DNA of 8,423 nucleotides from Acidobacteriota bacterium (GCA_947465275.1 CANIAI010000085.1:1-8423); one strand, 5' to 3'. Positions 1 to 7,880 are shown, counted from the first letter of the stretch. Notes: a model not told the origin generated them from the sequence alone. A program made the numbers and translations.

Positions 1-1058
1 AGGCTGAGGCCCGCGCGCTTCTCCAGGACCGCGAGCAGCAGCGACAGGCGGTTCCCGTCGATGCCGATCGCCATGCGGCGGGCATTCCCATACGTGCTGG
101 TGCTGACCAGCGCCTGCACTTCGACCAGGATCGGGCGCGACCCCTCGACACTGCAGAGGACGGCCGACCCGGGAGTGCCGGACGCCCGCTCCGACAGGAA
201 GAGCTTCGACGGGTTGGCGACGGGCCGCAGGCCGGTGCCGGTCATCTCGAAGACGCCCAGTTCGCTCACCGCCCCGAACCGGTTCTTCACGGCCCGGATG
301 ACCCGGTGCGAGTGGTGCCGCTCCCCCTCGAAGTAGAGCACGGTGTCGACGACGTGTTCGAGCACCTTCGGGCCGGCGAGGCTGCCGTCCTTCGTCACAT
401 GGCCGACGAGGACGGTCGGGACGTTCTGCCCCTTCGCGGCGAACAGGAACTGCGTCGCCGCCTCGCGCACCTGTCCGATGCTGCCGGGCGCCGACTGGAA
501 CTTGAGCGAGAAGACCGTCTGGATGGAATCGACGATCACCAGTGCGGGGCGGAGCCTCGCAATTTCCTCGAGGATGCGCTCCAGGCAGGTCTCGGCCAGC
601 AGGTACAGCGGCGCGGCGCCGACACCGAGGCGATCGCCGCGGCTCTTGATCTGGTGCTCCGACTCCTCGCCCGAGGCGTAGAGCACGGGTCCCACCTCGC
701 GCGCGAAGTGGGCGGCCGCCTGCAGCAGCAGCGTCGACTTGCCGATGCCCGGCTCGCCCCCGAGCAGCACCAGCGAGCCCGGGACGATGCCGCCACCGAG
801 GACACGGTCGAATTCACCGATGCCGCTGGACAGCCGCGCGGCATTGGCGGTCTCGACCTCGGCGTACAACCGCGCGGTCCCCGCGGTGCCCGCCGCCTGG
901 ACGTAGCGGTTTCCTGCCGCGGCGGCAGCGCTGGGGGCCGCCTCCGCCGGCCGCTCCTCGACCAGCGAGTTCCACGCGCCGCACTCGGTGCAGCGCCCCA
1001 TCCACTTCGGGGCCTGCGCCCCGCATTCCTGGCAGACGAAGACGACCTTCGGCTTCAT
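1..1058 (-). CDS. radA: DNA repair protein RadA (Sms), 3' end cut by window edge
   Basis: RadA is a RecA-like, DnaB-type ATPase that drives branch migration of recombination intermediates. About 352 residues are visible, against roughly 450-460 in the family. In order: an N-terminal zinc finger with CxxC pairs at C9/C12 and C23/C26; a linker rich in Ala; Walker A GEPGIGKST with K107; Walker B VIVDSIQTV with D177; the RadA signature KNRFG at about 258-262; and the start of the Lon-protease-like C-terminal domain, which runs off the left edge with no stop codon. The ATG at 1058 overlaps the alr stop (ATGA, 4 bases), which suggests translational coupling, and it sits directly before the family-typical zinc finger. 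The family call is seen directly in the motifs. Loss of the C-terminus is an effect of the window, not a broken gene. Confidence 0.96.
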   Translation of the reverse strand, partial: MKPKVVFVCQECGAQAPKWMGRCTECGAWNSLVEERPAEAAPSAAAAAGNRYVQAAGTAGTARLYAEVETANAARLSSGIGEFDRVLGGGIVPGSLVLLGGEPGIGKSTLLLQAAAHFAREVGPVLYASGEESEHQIKSRGDRLGVGAAPLYLLAETCLERILEEIARLRPALVIVDSIQTVFSLKFQSAPGSIGQVREAATQFLFAAKGQNVPTVLVGHVTKDGSLAGPKVLEHVVDTVLYFEGERHHSHRVIRAVKNRFGAVSELGVFEMTGTGLRPVANPSKLFLSERASGTPGSAVLCSVEGSRPILVEVQALVSTSTYGNARRMAIGIDGNRLSLLLAVLEKRAGLS

Positions 1059-2212
1059 GACGTGGCGTACTGCCGTTCAACGCGCGTGCCGAGCCGGCAC
1101 ACGACTTCCCAGGGGATGGTGCCGATGGACGCGGCCATCTCGCGCGCGTCGATCTGCTGCCAGCTCTCGGGGCCCTGGCGTCCGAGCAGCACAACCTCAT
1201 CGCCGGGGGTGACGTCCGGCACGTCCGACACGTCGACGGTGATCATGTCCATCGAGACCGCACCGACGATGGGGGCCCGCACCCCGCGCACCAGCACCGC
1301 GCCGCGACCCGAGAGCCGGGTGTCGAGCCCGTCGGCGTAGCCGGCAGGCACCACCGCGATCGTGCGCGGCTCCGCGGCCGTGAAGCGCCAGCCGTACCCG
1401 ACGCCCTCGCCAGGTCGCAGCCCTTTCACCGCGACGACCCGGCTGGTCAGCGACATGACAGGTTCGAGCGGAAGGGTCGATGCCATGGGCGGCGGCACGA
1501 TGCCGTACAGCAACAGCCCGGGCCTCACCATGTCGTACCAGACGCGCGAGTCGCGCAGCAGCGCCGCGCTGTTGCTGGCGTGCCGGGGAACGCCGGGGGC
1601 GCCGAGTTCCGCGACCACCCGCGTGGCCGCCTCGAAGTGTTCCCGTTGGTCCGTGAAGAGCGTCCGCTCCGGATCGTCGGCGCTGGCGAAATGGGTGTAG
1701 ACGGCGTCGAGCCGCAGGTGGGGGCTCGCGAGCAATTCCGGCAGCGTTCGCCGGAGGTTGTCGTGGCGGAATCCGAGCCGGTTCATCCCGGTGTCGATCT
1801 TCAGGTGGTAACCGGTCGTGACGCCCCGGCGCGCGGCCGCGGCCTCGACCGCGCGGGCAGCCGACGGGGTGGAGATGGTCGGGGTGAGCGAGAACTCGAA
1901 CAGGCCGTCGAGATCACTCACGCTGAGCGCCCCGAAGACGAGAATGGGGGCGCGCACGCCGGCCCGGCGCAGCACGATGCCTTCCTCGATGTCGGCACAG
2001 GCGAGCAACCGGGCACCTTCAGCTTCCAGGGCGAGCGCGACCGCCTCGGCGCCGTGCCCGTAGGCGTTGGCCTTCACCACCGCGACGATCGAGGGCGGAT
2101 GTCCGGTCGCGAGGGCCCCGGCCGCCGCGCCCGAGCCGAGGAACTCACGAATCGCGCGGAAGTTCCGGCGCAGGGCTCCGAGGTCGACGCGTGCGACGGT
2201 GCTGCGGATCAC
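1055..2212 (-). CDS. alr: Alanine racemase (PLP-dependent)
   Basis: Interconverts L- and D-alanine in the cytoplasm, supplying D-Ala for peptidoglycan. The product has 385 residues, typical of the family (about 360-390). Visible landmarks: the PLP-binding lysine K47 in VVKANAYGHG; the IDTGMNRLG segment with K138 (position of the carbamylated lysine) and R145; R230 in RPGLLLYG, expected to contact the pyridine nitrogen; the second catalytic base Y273 in GVGYGW; GYADG at 291-295; and SMDM at 320-323. The start is GTG at 2212, placed where homologues begin (the sequence soon reads VARVDLGALRRN). The ribosome binding site is weak (GAGTGG about 8 bases upstream). The gene lies 17 bases after the dnaB stop and its TGA overlaps the radA ATG, so the three genes are probably one transcript. 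A short Gly/Ala-rich insertion at about 26-40 precedes the PLP motif. Confidence 0.96.
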   Translation of the reverse strand: MIRSTVARVDLGALRRNFRAIREFLGSGAAAGALATGHPPSIVAVVKANAYGHGAEAVALALEAEGARLLACADIEEGIVLRRAGVRAPILVFGALSVSDLDGLFEFSLTPTISTPSAARAVEAAAARRGVTTGYHLKIDTGMNRLGFRHDNLRRTLPELLASPHLRLDAVYTHFASADDPERTLFTDQREHFEAATRVVAELGAPGVPRHASNSAALLRDSRVWYDMVRPGLLLYGIVPPPMASTLPLEPVMSLTSRVVAVKGLRPGEGVGYGWRFTAAEPRTIAVVPAGYADGLDTRLSGRGAVLVRGVRAPIVGAVSMDMITVDVSDVPDVTPGDEVVLLGRQGPESWQQIDAREMAASIGTIPWEVVCRLGTRVERQYATS

Positions 2213-2229
2213 GCCTGGCCACTCACGCG

Positions 2230-3570
<1,341 letters not shown>

Positions 3571-3623
3571 TGCAGCGCAGGTCTGTAGAGGATCTTGAAG
3601 GGGAAAAGACCGGATCCTACCGC

Positions 3624-3663
3624 AAAAAACGAACGGACGGTCCCGTGAAGGGGAACCGTCCGT
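3624..3663 (-). terminator. Rho-independent terminator after the peroxiredoxin gene
   Basis: Read on the minus strand, a perfect 9-bp stem (ACGGACGGT with ACCGTCCGT, 3655-3663 and 3633-3641) continues through a one-base bulge into three G-C pairs (3651-3653 with 3642-3644). It closes a 6-base loop. After a three-base gap (3632-3630) comes a run of six T (3629-3624). This is a classical intrinsic terminator, oriented to end transcripts coming from rpsF-rpsR-rplI-prx. It separates that block from dnaB-alr-radA. The plus-strand reading has no T tract after the stem, so the signal is one-directional. Confidence 0.88.
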
Positions 3664-3668
3664 CAGCC

Positions 3669-3686
3669 GGGGGCGAAACCGCCCCC
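3669..3686 (-). other. GC-rich hairpin preceding the terminator
   Basis: A perfect 7-bp inverted repeat (GGGGGCG / CGCCCCC) with a 4-base loop lies 19 bases after the peroxiredoxin stop and 5 bases before the terminator stem. It has no T tract of its own. Together with the following terminator it forms a tandem hairpin pair in the 3' untranslated region. It may protect the mRNA 3' end or slow polymerase before the true terminator. That role is inference. Confidence 0.6.
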
Positions 3687-3705
3687 ATGTCCGGCGTGTC
3701 GAGTC

Positions 3706-4173
3706 TTACAGGGCCGCGAGCGCCGCCATCACCTTGCCGTAGTCGGGCTCGTTGCGGGCGTCGTCGAGCACCTCCCGGTGCTTGACGAGGCCGTCACGGC
3801 CGATCACGAACACGGCCCGCTTGGCGAGGCCCTTCATGCCGATCAGGTCGGGGATCACCACGTCGTACTTCGCGATGACCTCCTTGTTGAAGTCGCTGAG
3901 CAGCGGGAACGTCAGCCCCTGCTGCTCACCCCACGCCTTCAGGGCGAAGAAGGTGTCGACCGTGATACCCAGCACCGTGCCCGATACCTGGTTCAGTGCG
4001 GCGGCCGAATCGCGGAACGTGCACATTTCGGTCGTGCACACGCTGCTGAACGCGGCCGGCATGAACGCCAGTACCACCGGTCCCTGGGCCAGCAGCGCAC
4101 TGAGCGTCACCGGCTGGTTGTCCTGGTTGGGCAGCGTGAAGTCCGGAGCCTTGGTGCCGACGTCGACGCCCAT
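3706..4173 (-). CDS. BCP/AhpE-like atypical 2-Cys peroxiredoxin
   Basis: Thiol peroxidase of the thioredoxin fold (AhpC-TSA/redoxin family), expected to reduce hydrogen peroxide or organic hydroperoxides in the cytoplasm. The product has 155 residues with no signal peptide. The N-terminus reads GTKAPDFTLPNQDN, the usual first strand. The active site is PAAFSSVCTTEMC, with peroxidatic C46 and a second cysteine C51 five residues later. That spacing is that of BCP-type enzymes with a resolving cysteine in helix alpha2. R119 in AKRAVFVI is the likely catalytic arginine. The ATG at 4173 follows the rplI stop by two bases, and its ribosome binding site (GGAG) lies inside the end of rplI, so it is translationally coupled to the ribosomal genes. 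The electron donor (thioredoxin or other) cannot be read from the sequence. A 1-Cys AhpE-like role is less likely because of C51. Confidence 0.9.
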   Translation of the reverse strand: MGVDVGTKAPDFTLPNQDNQPVTLSALLAQGPVVLAFMPAAFSSVCTTEMCTFRDSAAALNQVSGTVLGITVDTFFALKAWGEQQGLTFPLLSDFNKEVIAKYDVVIPDLIGMKGLAKRAVFVIGRDGLVKHREVLDDARNEPDYGKVMAALAAL

Positions 4174-4175
4174 GA

Positions 4176-4664
4176 CTACTCCGCCGCCGGCGCCGGGGCA
4201 GCCGCGGCCGCCGGCTCGCCGCCCTCGCGGACGACCTTCACCTTGAGCGCCGCGCTGACGTCGTGCCGCAGCTTGAGCGGCACCTCGTACTCGCCGAGCG
4301 CCTTGATCGGCTCGGGAAGAATCAGCTTGCGCCGGTCGACCTCGAAGCCCTTCGACTTGAGGAACTCGGCGATGTCCGATGCGGTCACCGACCCGTACAG
4401 GGCCTGGGTGTCACCGACACGGCGGGCGATCGCGATGTCGACCGCCAGCAGCCGCGCGGCGATGCCATTGGCCTGCGCCTTGTCCTCGGCCTCGAGCGCT
4501 TCGACGATCTTCCGCTCGCGCTCGACGTGCCGCTTGTTGCCCTCGGTGGCCAGCAGGGCCAGCTTCCGCGGCAGCAGGTAGTTCCGGGCGTAGCCGTCGG
4601 CGACCTTTACGATCTCGCCACGGCTGCCCAGGTTCTCGACGTACTGTCTCAGGATGACTTCCAT
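4176..4664 (-). CDS. rplI: 50S ribosomal protein L9
   Basis: L9 binds 23S rRNA near the base of the L1 stalk and spans the ribosome surface. It influences translation fidelity and frame maintenance. The N-terminal RNA-binding domain (about 1-52) carries the family signature GSRGEIVKVADGYARNYLLP. A long connecting helix follows (about 41-75), then the C-terminal domain (about 77-146) with LYGSVTASDIAEFL. The 162 residues exceed the usual roughly 149 because of an Ala/Pro/Glu tail after about residue 147. ATG at 4664 has GGAG about 8 bases upstream, inside the end of rpsR, and the gap to the rpsR stop is only three bases. Confidence 0.97.
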   Translation of the reverse strand: MEVILRQYVENLGSRGEIVKVADGYARNYLLPRKLALLATEGNKRHVERERKIVEALEAEDKAQANGIAARLLAVDIAIARRVGDTQALYGSVTASDIAEFLKSKGFEVDRRKLILPEPIKALGEYEVPLKLRHDVSAALKVKVVREGGEPAAAAAPAPAAE

Positions 4665-4667
4665 CGC

Positions 4668-4970
4668 TTACTCCGCGGTGTAGGGCAGCAGGGCCAGCTG
4701 GCGCGCGCGCATGATGGCGGTGCGGAGCTTGCGCTGGTGCATGGCACAGGTGCCCGAAATGCGGCGCGGGAGAACCTTCGCCCGCTCCGGCACGAACGGC
4801 ATCAGGAGCTTCGCGTCCTTGTAGTTGATGTCGTCGATCTTGTCCGAGCAGAACTTGCACACCTTGCGGCGGCGGAACATCGGCCGGCGCTGCTGGCCGT
4901 CCTTCCCCGCGGCGCCCGCGGCGCCCGTGCGCCCGCGGCCCCCACCACCCGTTGACTTGCGTCCGTTCAT
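4668..4970 (-). CDS. rpsR: 30S ribosomal protein S18, zinc-binding form
   Basis: S18 pairs with S6 and binds the platform of the small subunit. The conserved core starts near residue 32 (FRRRKVCKFC) and contains IDYKD-like INYKDAKLL and the PRRISGTCAMHQRKL region. C38, C41, C75 and H78 form a likely zinc site (CxxC plus CxxH), so this is a metal-binding (C+) S18. The first 30 residues are a Gly/Arg-rich, presumably disordered extension not found in short S18 proteins. I kept the ATG at 4970 rather than M31 because AGAGGA lies about 8 bases upstream of it. The gap to rpsF is 39 bases. Neither ssb nor priB, which sit between rpsF and rpsR in many bacteria, is present. Confidence 0.96.
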   Translation of the reverse strand: MNGRKSTGGGGRGRTGAAGAAGKDGQQRRPMFRRRKVCKFCSDKIDDINYKDAKLLMPFVPERAKVLPRRISGTCAMHQRKLRTAIMRARQLALLPYTAE

Positions 4971-5009
4971 CGTCGTGTCCTCTCGTGATGTCTTGAGAAT
5001 CAGGTCGGC

Positions 5010-5459
5010 CTAGATGCCGTCGCCCATATCGAAGCGGTCGTCGCGATCGTCGTCGGCGTCCCCACGCTGGCCCTCACCGGGCTGGCGGTCGGGCGGCAGC
5101 CCACGGGCAACGCGGCGGCGGCGCATCGTCTCGGTGCGCTTGCTGCGGGTGCGGTCGATGACGGCCTGCTCCTCGTCCACGCGAACGACGAGGTGGCGGA
5201 TGACGGTATCGAACACCTTGAGGCGGCGGTCGATTTCCTTCATCAGCTCGCCGGTACCGAGAATCACGTGGAGGACGTAGGTGCCCTCCTTGTGGCGGCC
5301 GATCTCATAGGCGAGCTTGCGGCGACCCCAGTTCTCGGTCTTCTCGAGCGTGCCGCCCATGCGCTGGAGGATGTCCTCCACCTGCGTCTGCAGGGCGGTG
5401 ACCTGTTCTTCCGTCGCGTCCGGTGACACGACGTACACGAGTTCGTACTTCCGGTTCAT
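5010..5459 (-). CDS. rpsF: 30S ribosomal protein S6
   Basis: S6 forms a heterodimer with S18 and binds the 16S rRNA central domain. The fold (about residues 1-95) begins RKYELVYVVSPDATEEQV and includes ENWGRRKLAYEI and EGTYVLHVI. The product has 149 residues, longer than the usual 95-135. The tail from about residue 96 is first strongly basic (around 103-119, with a run of four Arg) and then acidic and Asp-rich (about 134-147). It is not the poly-Glu type end modified by RimK. ATG at 5459 has a perfect AAGGAG five bases upstream. That site can pair with CTCCTT just after the pth stop (see the leader entry), which suggests translational control by S6:S18. Confidence 0.97.
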   Translation of the reverse strand: MNRKYELVYVVSPDATEEQVTALQTQVEDILQRMGGTLEKTENWGRRKLAYEIGRHKEGTYVLHVILGTGELMKEIDRRLKVFDTVIRHLVVRVDEEQAVIDRTRSKRTETMRRRRVARGLPPDRQPGEGQRGDADDDRDDRFDMGDGI

Positions 5460-5463
5460 GCGT

Positions 5464-5505
5464 CTCCTTCTGGACTACGGCCGCGCACCATGGCGAGGCA
5501 AGGAG
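5464..5505 (-). promoter_or_regulatory. Candidate S6:S18 autoregulatory leader masking the rpsF ribosome binding site
   Basis: In the minus-strand RNA, CUCCUU (5505-5500), directly after the pth stop codon, pairs perfectly with the rpsF Shine-Dalgarno AAGGAG (5469-5464). Immediately inside it, GCC-U-CGC (5499-5493) pairs with GCG-C-GGC (5486-5480) around one U/C mismatch and a 6-base CAUGGU loop. The two stems are flush on the 5' side. On the 3' side a 10-base asymmetric bulge (5479-5470) follows, and a CCG (5480-5478) sits at the junction. From family knowledge, S6:S18 binds a structured rpsF leader with a conserved CCG resembling its 16S rRNA site. The pairing is seen; the regulatory function is inferred. 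Confidence 0.55.
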
Positions 5506-6096
5506 TCAGTTGGCGTCCGGACCCGCGGCGTCCGGGTTGTACACGTTCATCACCCTGGCGATGCCGTCCGCGGCGAACATCTCGGCGGCATCTGCCGCCC
5601 GGGTAACGAGTTCGTCGAGGCCGGCGCGTTCGTCGGCCTCGAACGTCGAGAGGACATGGTTCGCAAGGTCGCGCCTCGCGTCACCACGCCCGACCCCCAG
5701 CCGCAGCCGGGGAAATTCCATCGTGCCGATCCGCTGGGTGATCGACTTGAGGCCGTTATGGCCTCCGGCCGAGCCACGTGCGCGCACGCGGATCCGGCCG
5801 AACGGCAGCGCCACGTCGTCGACGACCACCAGCAGGTCGGTCGCCTCGAGACCGTAGTAGCGCAGGAGCCCGGCGACCGCGTCGCCGCTCCGGTTCATGA
5901 AGGTGAGCGGCTTGGCGACGAGCATCGGCTGCGGGCCGAAGCGTTTCGCGCAGAGCGTCTCCGTCACCTGCGACGGGGCGAGCGCAAACTCCCCCCCGAA
6001 GCGACGGACCACCTCGTCGGCGACCATGAAGCCGATGTTGTGCCGGGTGTCCCGGTATTCCCGCCCGGGATTGCCGAGCCCGACGATCAGCTTCAT
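5506..6096 (-). CDS. pth: Peptidyl-tRNA hydrolase
   Basis: Cleaves peptidyl-tRNAs released prematurely by ribosomes, recycling the tRNA. The product has 196 residues, standard for bacterial Pth. Visible residues: the opening KLIVGLGNPGREY with N9; catalytic H19 in TRHNIGF; N68 in FMNRSG; D93 in VVDDVALPFG; and N114 in GSAGGHNGLKSI. All active-site positions are present. The ATG at 6096 sits 14 bases after the rplY stop, with only a weak GC-rich ribosome binding site. The TGA is followed at once by the CTCCTT of the presumed rpsF leader. In many bacteria with this gene order the GTPase gene ychF follows pth; here it does not. Confidence 0.97.
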   Translation of the reverse strand: MKLIVGLGNPGREYRDTRHNIGFMVADEVVRRFGGEFALAPSQVTETLCAKRFGPQPMLVAKPLTFMNRSGDAVAGLLRYYGLEATDLLVVVDDVALPFGRIRVRARGSAGGHNGLKSITQRIGTMEFPRLRLGVGRGDARRDLANHVLSTFEADERAGLDELVTRAADAAEMFAADGIARVMNVYNPDAAGPDAN

Positions 6097-6110
6097 GTCC
6101 GGCGGGGCCG

Positions 6111-6767
6111 CTACTTCTTGTCGTCCTTCTTCTCGTCCTTGCCCTTCTTCGCAACCTCGGGCTCGGCCGCGGCGGTCGCCGCCTGCGCCGCTTCCTCGGC
6201 CTTCGGCAGCACGATGTGCACGAGCATCGTCTCAGCCTCGGTCAACGGCTTCCACTTCGCGTCCTGCGGCAGGTCGCGCACGCGGATGGCCTCGTTGAGC
6301 GCCATGTCGGACACGTCGATGGTGACGTTCTCCGGGATGTCGGTCGGGAGACACTCGACCTCGAGTTCGCGGGTCACCCAGTCGAGCAGGCCGCCCTGCA
6401 CCTTCACGCCCTTGGCCTCGCCCTTCAGCACCACCGGCACGGTGACGGTGATGGCCTTGTCCATGGCGAGCTGGTAGAAGTCGGCGTGCAGCAGCCGGTG
6501 GGTGACCGGGTCGAGCTGGTACTCCTTGACCATCACCCGCGCCTCGGCGCCGTCCAGCTTCAGGTTGATCAGGCTGTTGGCACCCGCCTCGGAGTGCAGG
6601 ATGCGGAGCACGATCTTGGGGTCGACCGCCACGGCGACCCCTTCCGGCGCCTGGCCGTCCTTGCGGGCGCCGTAGACGACCCCCGGAATCTGGCCGGCCG
6701 CGCGGAGACGGCGCGCCTCGTTCTTGCCCCTGGTGTCCCGCTTCACTGCGTCAAGAGTCGCTTCCAT
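6111..6767 (-). CDS. rplY: 50S ribosomal protein L25, long CTC/TL5 form
   Basis: Binds 5S rRNA in the large subunit; the long form is related to Bacillus general stress protein CTC. The product has 218 residues. The 5S-binding domain is at about 1-98, with RGKNEARRLRAAGQIPGVVYG (starting about 13) split here as RGKNEARRLR and GQIPGVVYG, and LDPVTHRLLHADFY (about 85-98). The second beta domain is at about 105-188 with VECLPTDIPENVTIDVSDM. The end (about 190-218) is an Ala/Glu then Lys/Asp-rich tail of low complexity. ATG at 6767 has AGAGGA about 7 bases upstream. The gene starts 25 bases after the prs stop, the usual prs-rplY-pth order. Confidence 0.96.
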   Translation of the reverse strand: MEATLDAVKRDTRGKNEARRLRAAGQIPGVVYGARKDGQAPEGVAVAVDPKIVLRILHSEAGANSLINLKLDGAEARVMVKEYQLDPVTHRLLHADFYQLAMDKAITVTVPVVLKGEAKGVKVQGGLLDWVTRELEVECLPTDIPENVTIDVSDMALNEAIRVRDLPQDAKWKPLTEAETMLVHIVLPKAEEAAQAATAAAEPEVAKKGKDEKKDDKK

Positions 6768-6792
6768 AACTGTCCTCTGCTATCCCGGTCTT

Positions 6793-7743
6793 CTACACGA
6801 AGAGCGACGAGACCGACGTTTCCTCGTGGATACTCCGAATCGCCTGCCCGAGCAGTCGCGCCACCGACAGCACGACGATCTTCTTGCAGGCCTGTCCCGC
6901 GCCGCTGAGCGGAATCGTGTTGGTCACGATCAGCTGGTCGAGCGGCGAGTTCTCGATGCGCTCGATGGCCGGCCCCGACAGGACGCCGTGCACCGCGCAG
7001 GCGAGCACGCGCTCGGCACCCGCCGCCTTGAGGGCGGTCGCGCCCTTCTGGATGGTTCCCGCCGTGTCGATGATGTCGTCCTGCAGGATACAGGTGCGCC
7101 CCGCCACGTCGCCGATGACGTTCATCACCTCGGCGGTGCCGTCCTCGGTGCGCCGCTTGTCGATCACCGCGAGTTCGGCATCCAGGCGCTTCGCGTAGGC
7201 GCGCGCGCGCTCGGCGCCGCCGGCATCGGGCGACACGATCGTCAGCTTCGGGTGGTTCAGCCGGGCCAGGTACTCGATGATGACCGGCGCCGCGAAGAGG
7301 TGGTCGACCGGAATGTCGAAGAAGCCCTGAATCTGCGCCTTGTGCAGGTCCATCGTCAGCACCCGGTGCACGCCGGCGGCGCTCATCAGGTTGGCGACGA
7401 GCTTCGTCGAAATCGGGACGCGCGGCTTGTCCTTCCGGTCCTGCCGGGCGTAGCCGTAATACGGCACGACGGCGGTGATGCGCGCCGCCGACGAGCGGCG
7501 GAAGGCGTCGACCATCACCAGCATCTCCATCAGGTGCTGGTCGACCGGGTTCGAGGTCGGCTGGACGATGTAGATGTCGGCCCCGCGGATGTTCTCGTCG
7601 ATCTGGAACGAGACCTCGCTGTCGGGGAACCGCCGCAGGCGCGCCTGCCCCACGGGGATGCCGAGGAAGTCGGCGATCTCACGCGCGAGGTGCGTATGCG
7701 CACTGCCGGAGAAGATCTTCAGGTCACCAAACCCGGTGGACAT
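6793..7743 (-). CDS. prs: Ribose-phosphate pyrophosphokinase (PRPP synthetase), class I
   Basis: Makes PRPP from ribose 5-phosphate and ATP for purine, pyrimidine, NAD, His and Trp synthesis. With the ATG at 7743 the product is 316 residues, the family length, and opens with DLKIFSGSAH. Numbered from that start: YGYARQDRKDKPRVPIS at 96-112; MDLHKAQIQGFF at 131-142 with H134; SPDAGGAERA at 171-180; the flexible catalytic loop with K196 and R198; the PRPP-binding loop DDIIDTAGT at 222-230; and the end SVSSLFV. The start is uncertain. The frame stays open to an ATG at 7773 (weak GAGAG upstream) and a GTG at 7788 (331 residues), while the 7743 ATG has no Shine-Dalgarno. I prefer 7743 on length and alignment. 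Upstream lies tRNA-Gln, probably on the same transcript. Confidence 0.95.
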   Translation of the reverse strand: MSTGFGDLKIFSGSAHTHLAREIADFLGIPVGQARLRRFPDSEVSFQIDENIRGADIYIVQPTSNPVDQHLMEMLVMVDAFRRSSAARITAVVPYYGYARQDRKDKPRVPISTKLVANLMSAAGVHRVLTMDLHKAQIQGFFDIPVDHLFAAPVIIEYLARLNHPKLTIVSPDAGGAERARAYAKRLDAELAVIDKRRTEDGTAEVMNVIGDVAGRTCILQDDIIDTAGTIQKGATALKAAGAERVLACAVHGVLSGPAIERIENSPLDQLIVTNTIPLSGAGQACKKIVVLSVARLLGQAIRSIHEETSVSSLFV

Positions 7744-7843
7744 GAGTGGTGCACCGCTCAGCGGTCGTTTCATTCGGCTCTCGCCCACGCTCCCCCACGG
7801 AGCCGGGCCCTACGCGTCGTGCAGATCGTCTACGTTCGCCGCC

Positions 7844-7859
7844 CCGGTCCGGAGACCGG
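7844..7859 (-). other. Stable hairpin between tRNA-Gln and prs
   Basis: On the minus strand CCGGTC and GACCGG form a perfect 6-bp stem closing the tetraloop TCCG with a C-G pair, which is a UNCG-type, unusually stable loop. No T tract follows, so it is not an intrinsic terminator. It lies 37 bases after the encoded CCA of the tRNA and upstream of all prs start candidates. A role in tRNA processing, partial attenuation or stabilising the prs mRNA 5' end is possible but unproven. Confidence 0.4.
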
Positions 7860-7880
7860 CTCGCGGCACCCTGGTCACTG

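Noticed and set aside
306..1340. Plus-strand frame of 344 codons across radA and alr, and a similar one at 1580-2371
   Set aside because: Both cross the boundaries of clear minus-strand genes, have low-complexity Arg/Gly/Asp translations and show no motif. They are compositional shadows.
3609..3620. TAGGAT as a -10 box for dnaB
   Set aside because: Four of six matches, but the sequence 16-18 bases upstream lies in the terminator stem and has no -35 resemblance. Too weak to annotate.
4668..4880. Shorter rpsR starting at the internal ATG (residue 31)
   Set aside because: The core would be complete, but the ATG at 4970 has a good AGAGGA ribosome binding site at proper spacing, so the extended protein is preferred.
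5317..6477. Plus-strand frame of 386 codons opposite rpsF, pth and rplY; also 6724-8049 opposite prs and the tRNA
   Set aside because: They run across several certain genes, and the second also runs through the tRNA. No family features, and no plausible promoter or ribosome binding site.
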